Both the position numbers and the translations under genes were made by a program. The notes beneath the pieces are model-generated. The model was given only the letters and a program-made list of their open reading frames with translations. It had not been told where the DNA came from and ran no database searches. From Paenibacillus_AQ nitricinens (GTDB taxonomy: Bacteria > Bacillota > Bacilli > Paenibacillales > Paenibacillaceae): a stretch of 64,000 nucleotides of DNA. Within the stretch, counting starts at the first letter, position 1; the number at the start of each line of letters is the position of its first letter. The stretch spans positions 3,596,001-3,660,000 of the forward strand of contig NZ_CP183948.1 in the NCBI RefSeq assembly GCF_052056485.1, read 5' to 3'. Shown here piece by piece: positions 1 through 8,698 of the stretch.

Positions 1-595
1 CTAATACTTCAATATCTGGATATTTCGCTTTCATTTGTTCTAAGAAACCATCACGACGTTGTTGACCTGTGCTGCTTGTTTGGTCATGTACTACTAGACC
101 TACTTTACCTTTCTTGCCAATCAACTCCGCCATTTTATCAGCTGCTAAAGCGGCGGCTGCTTTATTGTCCGTCGCTGCTGTTGCTACAGGGATATCGCTA
201 TCTACACCAGAGTCAAAGCCAATGATTGGAATATTGTTTTCCTTTGCCTTTTCCAGATATGGAATCGCTGCTTTGCTATCGAGAGCTGCTAGCGCGATTG
301 CTGCTGGTTTCTTATCTAGCGCCGTCTGAAGCATCTCAATTTGTTTATCTACCTGACTCTCGTTTTCAGGGCCTTCAAACGTAATCTCGACATTAAACTC
401 CTTGGCAGCCTTCTCGGCTCCTTGCTTCACCGCTTGCCAGAATTGATGCTGGAAGCCTTTTGAAATGACTGGGATATAGGGTTTGTCTGAACCGGATGCA
501 CTCTTGTTGCTATCACTGTTGTTACAAGCACCAAGTAAGGTAGTAGCCAGTAACAAACTGGCAAGCATAATAATCCCTTTTCGACGTTGTTTCAT
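1..595 (-). CDS. rbsB: Ribose-type sugar ABC transporter substrate-binding lipoprotein (C-terminus cut by window edge)
   Basis: Extracytoplasmic sugar-binding protein of a ribose-class ABC importer. The start at 595 follows a GAGGGGGA ribosome binding site. The N-terminus is a lipoprotein signal: basic start, hydrophobic core, then LLGAC with the Cys to be lipidated, followed by a Ser/Asn-rich linker. The mature part has the periplasmic-binding-protein type 4 fold pattern (PYIPVISKGFQHQFW, then AAIALAALDSKA and GFDSGVDSDIPVATAATDN). About 198 residues are visible of a usual 310-330; the rest lies outside the window. It is the last gene of rbsA-rbsC-rbsB, 60 bases after the permease. The sugar cannot be read from the sequence; ribose, galactose or another pentose are possible. 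Confidence 0.88.
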   Translation of the reverse strand, partial: MKQRRKGIIMLASLLLATTLLGACNNSDSNKSASGSDKPYIPVISKGFQHQFWQAVKQGAEKAAKEFNVEITFEGPENESQVDKQIEMLQTALDKKPAAIALAALDSKAAIPYLEKAKENNIPIIGFDSGVDSDIPVATAATDNKAAAALAADKMAELIGKKGKVGLVVHDQTSSTGQQRRDGFLEQMKAKYPDIEVL

Positions 596-655
596 TTAAA
601 TCTTCCCCCTCGTCATTTGCTTTGTATATCACTCCGTATGGAGATAATACCTCTT

Positions 656-1648
656 TCATTGCTTCCGTCTGCGAAGAATATCAGCATACACTGCGATGAT
701 GATGACAACACCGACAATGACTGTCCGCCATTCCTGAGCAACGGACATAATCTGTAAGCCATTCGTCAGTACACTCATAATCAGTGCACCAATAATCGTA
801 CCTAGAATAGATCCTACGCCCCCGCTTAAAGATGTGCCTCCAATGACGACAGCCGCTATAGCTTCTAATTCATAACCGGTGCCAAGTGACGGCTGCGCTG
901 AATTAAGTCGTGAGGCCATCAGGATACCAGCGATTCCACTGAAGATCCCTGTGATGGTGTAGATTACAATCTTCCATTTGACCGTATTTACACCGGATAA
1001 GCGAGTCGCTTCTTCATTGCTGCCAAGCGCAAAATTATAGCGCCCAATAATGGTCTTCGACAATATGATGCTTGCGATAATTCCGAGCAATAAGAAGATA
1101 ATGATGGTATTCGGAATGCCTGGGATCATCTTACCCATAGCAATCTTGGCAAAGATCGGATCATCATTGAAATAAATAGGCTTAGCACCCGTTATGACCA
1201 GTGATAATCCTTTAGTAATCATCATGATCGCCAGCGTAGCAATGAAAGGTGGAATATTCATTTTCGCCACCATTAAACCGCTGATAAAGCCACATAGTGC
1301 ACCAGCTAGAATCCCGCCTACAATACCGAGTGGAACGGGTAGACCCCAGAATGTAATGAAGACGCCAACCATCACGGAGGAGAAGGTCATCACCGTACCC
1401 AAAGCAAGATCGATCCCACCTGTAATAATTACAAAGGTTGCGCCTAGAGCTAATACTCCAATTACAGCAGTAGAGACCAGAATTCCAACTAGATTAGAGA
1501 ATTGAAAAAAGTTACTTGAGGCTACCGAAAATACGATGACCAATATGATCAAACTTGCGAATGCCAATAATTTTTGTTTGAACCCTGATTGCGCCCCGGT
1601 TTGCTTCGAGCCGATAGGTTGGCTAATCCCTTGATCTGCGATCTTCAT
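656..1648 (-). CDS. rbsC: Ribose-type sugar ABC transporter permease
   Basis: Integral membrane permease of the same importer, 330 residues, the usual RbsC length. A cytoplasmic N-terminus of about 25 residues is followed by many hydrophobic segments. The BPD_transp_2 signature is visible (GATFVIITGGIDLALG near residue 70 and the EAA-like loop near GSNEEATRLSGVNTVKWK), as is the C-terminal AIAAVVIGGTSLSGG motif typical of RbsC. The ATG at 1648 follows GGAGGTGTCAAGGTC. It lies 32 bases after rbsA and 60 before rbsB, so one transcript is likely. Assignment to the ribose/xylose class is firm; the sugar is not. Confidence 0.92.
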   Translation of the reverse strand: MKIADQGISQPIGSKQTGAQSGFKQKLLAFASLIILVIVFSVASSNFFQFSNLVGILVSTAVIGVLALGATFVIITGGIDLALGTVMTFSSVMVGVFITFWGLPVPLGIVGGILAGALCGFISGLMVAKMNIPPFIATLAIMMITKGLSLVITGAKPIYFNDDPIFAKIAMGKMIPGIPNTIIIFLLLGIIASIILSKTIIGRYNFALGSNEEATRLSGVNTVKWKIVIYTITGIFSGIAGILMASRLNSAQPSLGTGYELEAIAAVVIGGTSLSGGVGSILGTIIGALIMSVLTNGLQIMSVAQEWRTVIVGVVIIIAVYADILRRRKQ

Positions 1649-1680
1649 GACCTTGACACCTCCGATAAACTCTTGAACGA

Positions 1681-3180
1681 TTATGAACGCATCGTCGCAT
1701 ATTTCATAATTGCTTCTTGCGATGCTTCTTCTGCGGTTAGTTCTCCGGTTATACGTCCTTCACACATGACAATAATGCGATGGCTCATTCTTAGAATCTC
1801 TGGGAGATCTGAAGAGACTATAATGATCGCTTTTCCTTCGCTGGCCAGCTGATCAAGCAACTTATAGATCTCACTTTTCGCCCCTACATCAATTCCACGT
1901 GTCGGTTCGTCGAAAATCAGCACATCGCAGTCTCTCGTCAACCATTTACCGATAACCACTTTTTGCTGATTGCCACCGGATAAGAATTTGACTTTTTGAC
2001 TTATACTTGGTGTCTTGGTTGCTAGTGCTTCCACATGTTGCTCCGCTGTCTTTCGCATCTCGCGATCCCTCATCCATCCGAAGGCATTGCGGAACTTATA
2101 GAAGGAAGCCATCGCATTATTCATGCTAATGTCCATCTCTACAAGCAGTCCGTAGCGTTTGCGATCTTCGGACAAATAGCCAATACCCTGCTGCACTGCT
2201 TGATGAGGATGTCGTATACGTACCGTATTTCCATGCAGCTTAATCTCACCTTTATCGATAGGATCAGCCCCAAATACTGCGCGAACAACCTCAGTACGTC
2301 CAGCTCCCATTAATCCTGCGAAACCCAGAATCTCACCCTTATTCAGATGAAAGCTGATATCCTTCAACAACTGCCCGCTAGAAAGATTTTGAACCTCCAG
2401 AACGACTTGCTGCGTCTGTTTGGAAATCGTCGGCTTTGACGTTTGATAGAGTTCTCTACCGACCATCATGCTAATAATCTGATCAATGGTTATTGAATCC
2501 GTCCGAACAGTATCCACGTAACAACCATCCCGCATGACTGTAATGCGATCTGTGATCCGTTTCAACTCATCCATGCGGTGAGAAATGTATATAATACCTA
2601 CACCTTCTTCTCGTAATTGCTCAATCATACGGAATAACTCGTTAATTTCCGTATCTGTCAACGCTGCAGTTGGTTCATCCATAATCAGTACCTCCGCATT
2701 GAAAGACAAAGCTTTTGCGATTTCAACCATTTGCTGATTAGCAACTGTCAGATCTGAGACCAAAGTCTTCGGATCCAGTTTTAGATTCATCTGATCAAAC
2801 AGTTCCTGCACCTTACGATTAAGCTCCAGATCATCAACGAACCATTTCAGTGCCTTACGCGGCTCACGACCAATAAATATATTTTGGGCCACTGTAAGAT
2901 GCGGCATTAGATTCAGTTCCTGATGGATAATACTAATCCCCAGTTCCTGCGCAGCGCGAGTATTGGCAATCTCCACCTCAGATCCCTTGTACCACATCTG
3001 CCCCGCATCCTTGGAATAGACTCCTGTTGCAATCTTCATTAATGTAGATTTTCCTGCGCCATTTTCACCAACTAATGCATGCACTTCCCCGCGCTTCAGC
3101 TCAAATTGACATTGATTCAATGCGTGAACACCGGGGAAAAATTTATCAATCCCCGCCATTCGTAGTAATAATTCGTCCAT
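1681..3180 (-). CDS. rbsA: Ribose-type sugar ABC transporter ATP-binding protein (duplicated ATPase)
   Basis: Energising subunit with two fused ABC ATPase halves, 499 residues as in RbsA/MglA. Half one has Walker A GENGAGKST near residue 38 and Walker B VLIMDEPTAAL near 165. Half two has a degenerate P-loop (GLMGAGRTEV near 290), the signature LSGGNQQKV and Walker B VLIFDEPTRGID. A weak second P-loop is normal for this family. The start at 3180 follows GAGGTGGAGATGAA. It is the first gene of the operon, and a cre-like site lies about 45 bases upstream. This fits sugar uptake under catabolite control. Confidence 0.92.
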   Translation of the reverse strand: MDELLLRMAGIDKFFPGVHALNQCQFELKRGEVHALVGENGAGKSTLMKIATGVYSKDAGQMWYKGSEVEIANTRAAQELGISIIHQELNLMPHLTVAQNIFIGREPRKALKWFVDDLELNRKVQELFDQMNLKLDPKTLVSDLTVANQQMVEIAKALSFNAEVLIMDEPTAALTDTEINELFRMIEQLREEGVGIIYISHRMDELKRITDRITVMRDGCYVDTVRTDSITIDQIISMMVGRELYQTSKPTISKQTQQVVLEVQNLSSGQLLKDISFHLNKGEILGFAGLMGAGRTEVVRAVFGADPIDKGEIKLHGNTVRIRHPHQAVQQGIGYLSEDRKRYGLLVEMDISMNNAMASFYKFRNAFGWMRDREMRKTAEQHVEALATKTPSISQKVKFLSGGNQQKVVIGKWLTRDCDVLIFDEPTRGIDVGAKSEIYKLLDQLASEGKAIIIVSSDLPEILRMSHRIIVMCEGRITGELTAEEASQEAIMKYATMRS

Positions 3181-3222
3181 TTCATCTCCACCTCAAATCC
3201 TTTAGGAGTGCTTTTTTATTGA

Positions 3223-3236
3223 AGTAATCGCTTTCA
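3223..3236 (-). promoter_or_regulatory. Candidate cre (CcpA) site upstream of rbsA
   Basis: Read on the minus strand the 14-mer is TGAAAGCGATTACT. It is close to the CcpA consensus TGWAARCGYTWWCA, with a mismatch in the central half and at the last base. Its place just upstream of a sugar ABC operon supports carbon catabolite repression. This is a sequence match only. Confidence 0.55.
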
Positions 3237-3332
3237 ATATTGAATGTAAAATTATTGTATTGCCTATAGGCTTCAAATGTAATGGAATATTCTCCGCAAA
3301 AAAGTTTAAAATTTTATGTTTTAAAGCAAGCA

Positions 3333-3376
3333 AAAAAGACTGCACCGTCTTTTCATGGACGATGCAGTCTTTTATA
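3333..3376 (-). terminator. Intrinsic terminator after the methyltransferase gene
   Basis: GACTGCATCGTC (minus strand) pairs with GACGGTGCAGTC across an 8-base loop with one mismatch. A run of T follows on the minus strand. It ends the EamA-methyltransferase unit. Confidence 0.8.
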
Positions 3377-3383
3377 AGAATTA

Positions 3384-4226
3384 TTAATTCAAACCCTTTC
3401 CAGCCACCAAGGTGTACGTCTTTGGGATTCCTTTATCAAAAACATCCGAGGATAGATTGGGCTCTTCGGCCAATTGGCGGATCACAAGTCCAGAACTAGC
3501 AGCGGCAGTAACGATTTCTCCAAGCGTCCAGCGGCGCCAATAGACAACGCTATGTTCCTGTTCGCCTACAGATTTGCCTGTGGAAGGCAAATACTTGGAA
3601 TACGAGACCTTCTTTTCTTCCAATGTTGTATCGAAATAATCCCCACTAACTTTGTGCTTGCGAATCTTAGCCGTAGATCCCTTCGAGATTATAAGCTTAG
3701 TTGTCACTGGATGGAAATCACGCAGAACAAAAATCCCACCAGGAAAAAGTAAACGACGGACGGTTTCCATAAACGGTGCAAGATCGGTAAAGTAGTGCAT
3801 AATTCCTAACTCAGCAAATACGATGTCATATGAACCATCTAGGACGTGATCTGGAAGCTTAAGAACATCTGATACGATGTAGGTAAGCTGAACACCCGCT
3901 TCTTGTGCGAGATCAGCGGCATAACGCGCATTTGCTTCCGAGAAATCGGCAACGGTTACGTCCGCTCCAAGTAAAGACAAAGCGACGGCCTTCATGCCAT
4001 TTGATCCCATGAGATTCATCATCTTTTTACCCTTTACTTCTCCAAAATAAGAAGAGAGCGGGTACAGCTTCGCACTTGGTTCCTTGATTAATTTGGCTGC
4101 TGCTTCTGAAGGTGTACCAAATCGAGTAACCCAAGCTGTGTATGTGTCTTCGTTCCATAGTTCCTCACTGGTTGGCCCTGTGCCTTTTCCAGAAGGTAGT
4201 TCTACATTGTGATCTTGTTCTTCCAT
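3384..4226 (-). CDS. Class I SAM-dependent methyltransferase
   Basis: Predicted soluble methyltransferase of about 280 residues; substrate unknown. The Rossmann SAM-binding region is visible: MNLMGSNGMKAVALSLLGADV (motif I region, glycine loop), then the acidic VADFSEANARYA, and a later YDIVFAELGIMHYF typical of motif IV. An upstream in-frame ATG would run 100 bases into the EamA gene. The ATG at 4226 is preferred because AGGGG lies just before it and it begins MEEQDHNVEL. It lies 32 bases downstream of the EamA gene, so co-transcription is likely. No neighbour tells what is methylated. Confidence 0.78.
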   Translation of the reverse strand: MEEQDHNVELPSGKGTGPTSEELWNEDTYTAWVTRFGTPSEAAAKLIKEPSAKLYPLSSYFGEVKGKKMMNLMGSNGMKAVALSLLGADVTVADFSEANARYAADLAQEAGVQLTYIVSDVLKLPDHVLDGSYDIVFAELGIMHYFTDLAPFMETVRRLLFPGGIFVLRDFHPVTTKLIISKGSTAKIRKHKVSGDYFDTTLEEKKVSYSKYLPSTGKSVGEQEHSVVYWRRWTLGEIVTAAASSGLVIRQLAEEPNLSSDVFDKGIPKTYTLVAGKGLN

Positions 4227-4258
4227 TCCTTGTGACCCCTTTATGATTAAAATATCTG

Positions 4259-5173
4259 TTATGAAGCATTCTGAATGGTATCTGCCACCCGAATAGTTTT
4301 CTTTCTTCCAGCGTACAAATATACACCGAGTCCAAACATGACTAACAGTCCTCCAGCCCATTGCAGCGCTGTTAATTGTTCACCTAAGAGCAGAAAAGCT
4401 AGGATGCTAGCACCCACGGGTTCTCCTAAGATGTTCATGGATACCGTAGTTGCGGATACATACTGAAGTAGCCAATTAAATAAAGTATGCCCAAATACCG
4501 TGGGTACCACAGCTAGCAATATGAAAATCCCCCACTCATTCGCAGGATAATTAAAGAAGGAAATCCCCATGAACAGATTGTATATGGCAAACACGCCAGC
4601 TGCTGACAAGAAGACTATCAAGCTATACAAATAGGAAGGCATACGCACCACTAGCTTTTGACCGATAAGCATATGCACAGCTACCGCTACAGTACCTCCA
4701 ACCGATAACAAATCGCCTTTAAGATTATCCGCAGAGATTCCAATATCTCCCCAGCCGATAAATACTACACCACCAATAGCAATACTCAGTCCCAGAATAG
4801 CAGACGCAGCCGTTTTTTCCTTATACAAAAAATAAACGCCCAGCATAATAAATACGGGCTCCAGCGCCATAATCATCGTTGAACTAGCTACCGAAGTATA
4901 CTTCAAAGAGCCCATCCAAAGCAAAAAATGTAGAGCAAGCATAGTGCCTGAGAGCACTAACATGATCCAGTCCTTTTTACGAAGCGCAACCGCTGCTCCA
5001 CTATATGGTCGTGCAAAAGGCAACATCAATAGCGAGGTGAATAACAGCCGATACATGCCTTGAATAGACGCTGGTGCTGCAGACCATTTAATAAAAATAG
5101 CAGAAAATGAGATGGCCACAATCCCAATCAACATTAATATTGGAATAGGAAGTGGCGGTTTTTTAAGATTCAC
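4259..5173 (-). CDS. EamA/DMT-family transporter
   Basis: Inner-membrane drug/metabolite transporter, 304 residues, about ten hydrophobic segments in two EamA repeats. Family landmarks are AISFSAIFIKWSAA near the N-terminus, SGTMLALHFLLWMGSLKYT, and ILGEPVGASILAFLLLGEQL in the second repeat. The ATG at 5173 follows GAAAGGAC. Members export amino acids, purines or drugs; the substrate here is not readable. It is the first gene of a two-gene unit with the methyltransferase. Confidence 0.85.
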   Translation of the reverse strand: MNLKKPPLPIPILMLIGIVAISFSAIFIKWSAAPASIQGMYRLLFTSLLMLPFARPYSGAAVALRKKDWIMLVLSGTMLALHFLLWMGSLKYTSVASSTMIMALEPVFIMLGVYFLYKEKTAASAILGLSIAIGGVVFIGWGDIGISADNLKGDLLSVGGTVAVAVHMLIGQKLVVRMPSYLYSLIVFLSAAGVFAIYNLFMGISFFNYPANEWGIFILLAVVPTVFGHTLFNWLLQYVSATTVSMNILGEPVGASILAFLLLGEQLTALQWAGGLLVMFGLGVYLYAGRKKTIRVADTIQNAS

Positions 5174-5266
5174 ATGGTACGCGTCCTTTCAATATCTAAA
5201 GTCACTTATGTTAATTTAACGCAGACCGTAAAAAAATGCATCTATTTTCATTAGATTTCACTAAAA

Positions 5267-5307
5267 AAAGCATACGCCACGTCATTTCTGACGAGAGCTC
5301 ATGCTTT
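5267..5307 (-). terminator. Intrinsic terminator after the VanW gene
   Basis: AAAGCAT pairs with ATGCTTT around an inner stem TGACG/CGTCA. On the minus strand it is followed by a T tract. It lies 28 bases past the VanW stop codon. Confidence 0.75.
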
Positions 5308-5335
5308 ATGGGTACGCGTAAGATCCTGTTGGCTC

Positions 5336-6154
5336 TTATCCATGAAGAAGCGGGGAATACATCATAAGCGCATAATTATCGGTTACATCTTCATCTCCAA
5401 TTAGGTCGCCGGTACGTGTATATACTTTTCGACTAATCTTGTTACTGCGTATATAGCCTCCCCAAGGTTCTAGACTAATTCGATGATCACTTTCGTACAC
5501 TTCATATTTATAAAGGGATTGCTCCTCGCATCTCCATTCCCCATGTAAATGGCTGTCATCCAGCCAGAGCTTTAATTGATAGGCTTGATTCGTATTATTC
5601 TTCACTTGAAGGTCCAAATAATTATAAGAACAGGTGGCCCCGCTTCCAAATGGCTGTGTACGCTGTTCATCTGGAAAAACATCATAGCTGTGCCGATGCC
5701 GTTCCGTAACCGTAAGAGGTGTATGCAGTGTCATCCAGTAGATCAGATTGGACAGCTGGCATAAGCCTCCGCCAACCCCGGAATGGAACCCACCATAATG
5801 CAGCACCATTCCCTCCAGATACCCTTTTCGCTTCGTGGGCTTTCCAATGCTTCTCCAGTAAGAAAAAGTCTCCCCCGGCCGCACCATAAGTCCATCCAGT
5901 TTCGCTATCGCCAGACGTAAATTGGTTATTTTATTGTATTGAAGCACCATATCTACATTCCGTAGACTTCTTAATAACGGTGTAGCATGAGTCATCACTT
6001 CATTAGATAAAACTTCACTAGTGCGTTGCTTCGCCACCTTGCTGCGGCTAGTACACCATTTCAGATATCTTTTGTAAATAAAATATCGCTTTCCGGCAAA
6101 TAGTCTAAGTCGAGAACGCTGAATAGGTTTCATGGCAGCCTGAGAGGTATTCAT
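5336..6154 (-). CDS. VanW family protein
   Basis: 272 residues with the VanW domain hallmark: MVRPGETFSYWRSIGKPTK, then GYLEGMVLHYGGFHSGVGGGLCQLSN. The latter carries the conserved GGGLCQLSN motif. VanW is named from vancomycin-resistance clusters but is widespread in Bacillota with no proven biochemical role; no van genes are present here. No clear signal peptide is seen; the N-terminus is basic. The ORF starts right at the stop of the cysteine hydrolase, so the two are probably one transcript. A second in-frame Met at residue 8 could also be the start. Confidence 0.85.
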   Translation of the reverse strand: MNTSQAAMKPIQRSRLRLFAGKRYFIYKRYLKWCTSRSKVAKQRTSEVLSNEVMTHATPLLRSLRNVDMVLQYNKITNLRLAIAKLDGLMVRPGETFSYWRSIGKPTKRKGYLEGMVLHYGGFHSGVGGGLCQLSNLIYWMTLHTPLTVTERHRHSYDVFPDEQRTQPFGSGATCSYNYLDLQVKNNTNQAYQLKLWLDDSHLHGEWRCEEQSLYKYEVYESDHRISLEPWGGYIRSNKISRKVYTRTGDLIGDEDVTDNYALMMYSPLLHG

Positions 6155-6679
6155 CTAGAACTGAACCTCGCTTTCAGCTCGTAACTGGGCGAATCTCCCT
6201 CCAAGCAGGGCATTATGATGCTTAACGATCTGTTCACTATTCAGCATTTTGTTATCAAAGGTGCTATGAGCGTCTGAAACCAATACACTTTTATAGCCCA
6301 TGCTGTATGCGCGTCTTATCGTCGTATCTAGACAGAACTCACTTTGCATTCCACAAATCACCAGATTCGTGATCCCCAGCTTCTGTAGCTCATCTTGCAG
6401 TACGGTTCGGTGAAAAGCATCCCAAGTAGGCTTCTCCACAATAACTTCGCCTTCCTGCGGTGTGATACGATGACTAATCTGCCACGTGGGCGTTCCTTTT
6501 GTATATTCCTCATCTTCTGTATGTTGGACATAAACAATTGGAGTGCCTGCCACCCTAGCTTTGTGCTGAAGGGAAATAATTCTCTCCATCACCCCCTCTT
6601 CATCGTACAGCTTTTGATCAGGGTAGGAGAACATAGCTTCTTGAACATCAATAATTAATAGTGCAGTTGAATTTTCCAA
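6155..6679 (-). CDS. Isochorismatase-like cysteine hydrolase
   Basis: 174 residues, the usual size of single-domain cysteine hydrolases. Catalytic landmarks are the N-terminal LLIIDVQEAMF (Asp), a Lys in EKPTWDAFH and the nucleophile Cys in ICGMQSEFCLDTT. The fold hydrolyses amides or imides (nicotinamidase, N-carbamoyl amidase) or isochorismate. The exact substrate is not decided by the sequence. It is followed without a gap by the VanW gene. Confidence 0.85.
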   Translation of the reverse strand: MENSTALLIIDVQEAMFSYPDQKLYDEEGVMERIISLQHKARVAGTPIVYVQHTEDEEYTKGTPTWQISHRITPQEGEVIVEKPTWDAFHRTVLQDELQKLGITNLVICGMQSEFCLDTTIRRAYSMGYKSVLVSDAHSTFDNKMLNSEQIVKHHNALLGGRFAQLRAESEVQF

Positions 6680-6761
6680 GTGGATAACCTCCTAGAGCTT
6701 TTACAAAAATAATACCAGATTATGGGACACTCTATCTACCTATTTAAAGACTCCAATCAAC

Positions 6762-6792
6762 AAAAAAAGGGCATCTGCTAAGCAGACACCCA
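6762..6792 (-). terminator. Terminator at the end of the queuosine operon
   Basis: A GTCTGC/GCAGA stem with a short TTA loop, read on the minus strand. It is followed by seven T. It lies just after the queE stop codon. Confidence 0.75.
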
Positions 6793-6809
6793 CATCATTA
6801 CAATCCTTT

Positions 6810-7532
6810 TTACTTACCGCGTTTATTATGCCAGATTAAAGCATGCAACTGTGGAAGTACTCGCACTCTATTCATTTCTGAATCCATAATCACTTTATTA
6901 AACAGCCATTCCAGCCTTCCCAAAAGTCGAGCAGAAATGTCTCCTTCTTCAGTGACATCATCATTCCCAGGCTGCAGGAAGAGCGGCACATTGGGATATC
7001 GCTGGTGAACGTCTTTTGCATAATCAAAATCCTTGTCATCAAACACAACGACTTTCAGGCTATGTGTAGAACGGCCCGGATTCTCCATCTTACGCATGAT
7101 GGTATCTAGCATCTCCCAATTTGTCGTCATCCCTGAGCTTGGTGGTTTCGGACTGATGGTCAGCACATCCACATCATTGAACCAGTCCTGCCATTTACTG
7201 CCCTGAGTTTCTATAGCCGCTTGTTTCCCTCGCTCATGAAGCTGGTTAATAAAAGTGCCCATCCCATCACCAATTAAAGCAGGATTACCGCCGGAAATCG
7301 TAACACAGTCGAAATTATCTCCAGCTATAGCTAAAAGTTCATTCATAATTTCATCGGCTTCCATCATTCGAACCTTGTCTTTCGCCGTGCCGTCCCAAGT
7401 GAAAGAGGAGTCACACCAGCCACAGCGATAATCGCAGCCATAGGTGCGGACAAACATCGTCTTCACACCAATCACCGCACCTTCCCCTTGAATGGTCGGA
7501 CCAAACATTTCAATTACGGGAATCTTACTCAC
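6810..7532 (-). CDS. queE: 7-carboxy-7-deazaguanine synthase
   Basis: Radical-SAM enzyme turning 6-carboxytetrahydropterin into 7-carboxy-7-deazaguanine in preQ0/queuosine synthesis. The Cys cluster GCDYRCGWCD near residue 36 is the CxxxCxxC type. EMFGPTIQGEGA, TISGGNPAL and TISPKPPSSGM match QueE closely. An ATG at 7568 or 7547 is possible, but the GTG at 7532 is preferred: GGAGG lies 8 bases before it and it yields the conserved MSKIPVIEMFGPT start (about 240 residues). The start overlaps the queD stop by 8 bases, which suggests translational coupling. Confidence 0.92.
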   Translation of the reverse strand: MSKIPVIEMFGPTIQGEGAVIGVKTMFVRTYGCDYRCGWCDSSFTWDGTAKDKVRMMEADEIMNELLAIAGDNFDCVTISGGNPALIGDGMGTFINQLHERGKQAAIETQGSKWQDWFNDVDVLTISPKPPSSGMTTNWEMLDTIMRKMENPGRSTHSLKVVVFDDKDFDYAKDVHQRYPNVPLFLQPGNDDVTEEGDISARLLGRLEWLFNKVIMDSEMNRVRVLPQLHALIWHNKRGK

Positions 7533-8007
7533 AATCACAGCCTCCATACAAGCGGTAAGATGGCCCATCCTCAGGGATATCTTCAGCCAGTACCTCTGCC
7601 CAGGAGGTTGGTGTCTCCCACAGCTTTACAGCGTAGAGCGGCAGCCCAGCTTGCTTCAGCTTATAGGCAATATAGGAGGACATATTCTCAACTGTGGTGC
7701 GGAAAGACAATAAAGCTACTTTGGAGCCAGTATTCATTAACGTCTCTAATACAGGTTCATTTCCCATAGCGAGAAAAGCGTGATCTAAACGATCTACAAG
7801 GCTTAGTTGTACTGACATTTTGATATCGCTGAAATCAATAACAAACCCTTCATCCGAATGGCCTTCCGCGGTCATAGGTTTACCCTTGAGCACTACTTCG
7901 AGCTTATAAGTATGTCCATGCAGATTGCTGCATTTCCCCTTGTGGCCCACTAATTGATGCGCCGCGTCGAACGTGAATATTTTGCAGACTGAAACCTCGT
8001 TTAGCAT
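7525..8007 (-). CDS. queD: 6-carboxytetrahydropterin synthase
   Basis: Second step of preQ0 synthesis from dihydroneopterin triphosphate, in the cytoplasm. 160 residues of the 6-pyruvoyl-tetrahydropterin synthase fold. Zinc ligands are the His in FDAAHQL and the two His in NLHGHTYKLEV; the catalytic Cys is in GKCSNLHGH. The C-terminus carries KLWETPTSWAEV, typical of the family. The start overlaps the queC stop by one base and the stop overlaps the queE start. It is therefore part of one operon under the preQ1 riboswitch. Confidence 0.95.
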   Translation of the reverse strand: MLNEVSVCKIFTFDAAHQLVGHKGKCSNLHGHTYKLEVVLKGKPMTAEGHSDEGFVIDFSDIKMSVQLSLVDRLDHAFLAMGNEPVLETLMNTGSKVALLSFRTTVENMSSYIAYKLKQAGLPLYAVKLWETPTSWAEVLAEDIPEDGPSYRLYGGCDCE

Positions 8008-8669
8008 TAAGAACTAACCTCCGTTCTTTCTGCCTCATACTGTTCAAGACCACGCTGACGTAAAAGACAAGCTGGACAAGTTCCACAGCCACTCCCAATT
8101 ATGCCGTTGTAACAGGTTAATGTGTGTTCGCGAACATAATCAAAATAGCCCAGTTCATCGGCCATCTTCCATGTTTCTTTTTTATCCAGCCACATCAGTG
8201 GAGTGTGTACTGCAAACTCATAGTCCATAGATAAATTCAGCGTAACATTTAATGATTTCACAAATACATCACGGCAGTCCGGATACCCGCTAAAGTCCGT
8301 TTGGCAGACACCCGTAACGATATGGGAGTAATCCAGCTGTTTAGCTAATATTGCCGCAAAAGATAAAAACAACAGATTCCGTCCGTCTACAAACGTGCTA
8401 GGAAGCTCATCGCCTTCGCCAGCAACGATATCAATATCTTGGCGGGTTAGTGCATTGGGTGCCAGCTGATTCAGCAGCCCAAGATCTAGGATATGCTGTT
8501 GTACATTAAACTTAGCCGCTATTTCTGTAGCCACTTCGATTTCGGCCGCATGCCGCTGATTATAATTGAAGGTAACAACCTGCACTTCCTCAAATTGCTT
8601 CAAAGCCCATACCAGGCAAGTGGTGCTATCTTGTCCGCCACTGAATACGACGAGTGCTTTCTTATTCAT
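8007..8669 (-). CDS. queC: 7-cyano-7-deazaguanine (preQ0) synthase
   Basis: ATP-dependent ligase making preQ0 from 7-carboxy-7-deazaguanine and ammonia. 220 residues. The PP-loop motif VFSGGQDSTTC sits at the N-terminus. The zinc-binding Cys group CYNGIIGSGCGTCPAC sits near residue 187. ATG at 8669 after a GGAGAG site. It lies 29 bases after queF and overlaps queD by one base. Confidence 0.95.
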   Translation of the reverse strand: MNKKALVVFSGGQDSTTCLVWALKQFEEVQVVTFNYNQRHAAEIEVATEIAAKFNVQQHILDLGLLNQLAPNALTRQDIDIVAGEGDELPSTFVDGRNLLFLSFAAILAKQLDYSHIVTGVCQTDFSGYPDCRDVFVKSLNVTLNLSMDYEFAVHTPLMWLDKKETWKMADELGYFDYVREHTLTCYNGIIGSGCGTCPACLLRQRGLEQYEAERTEVSS

Positions 8670-8698
8670 CTAAATCTCTCCTTATCAACTTATTGGGA

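Noticed and set aside
3384..4361. Longer start of the methyltransferase at 4361
   Set aside because: It would overlap the EamA gene by 100 bases and has no ribosome site; the ATG at 4226 has one.
5205..5215. TTATGTTAATT upstream of the EamA gene, like one dif arm
   Set aside because: The other arm does not match and the site lies in a promoter region; one half site is expected by chance in AT-rich DNA.
5336..6154. VanW gene as a sign of vancomycin resistance
   Set aside because: No vanHAX or vanRS genes are nearby; VanW-domain proteins are common in Bacillota.
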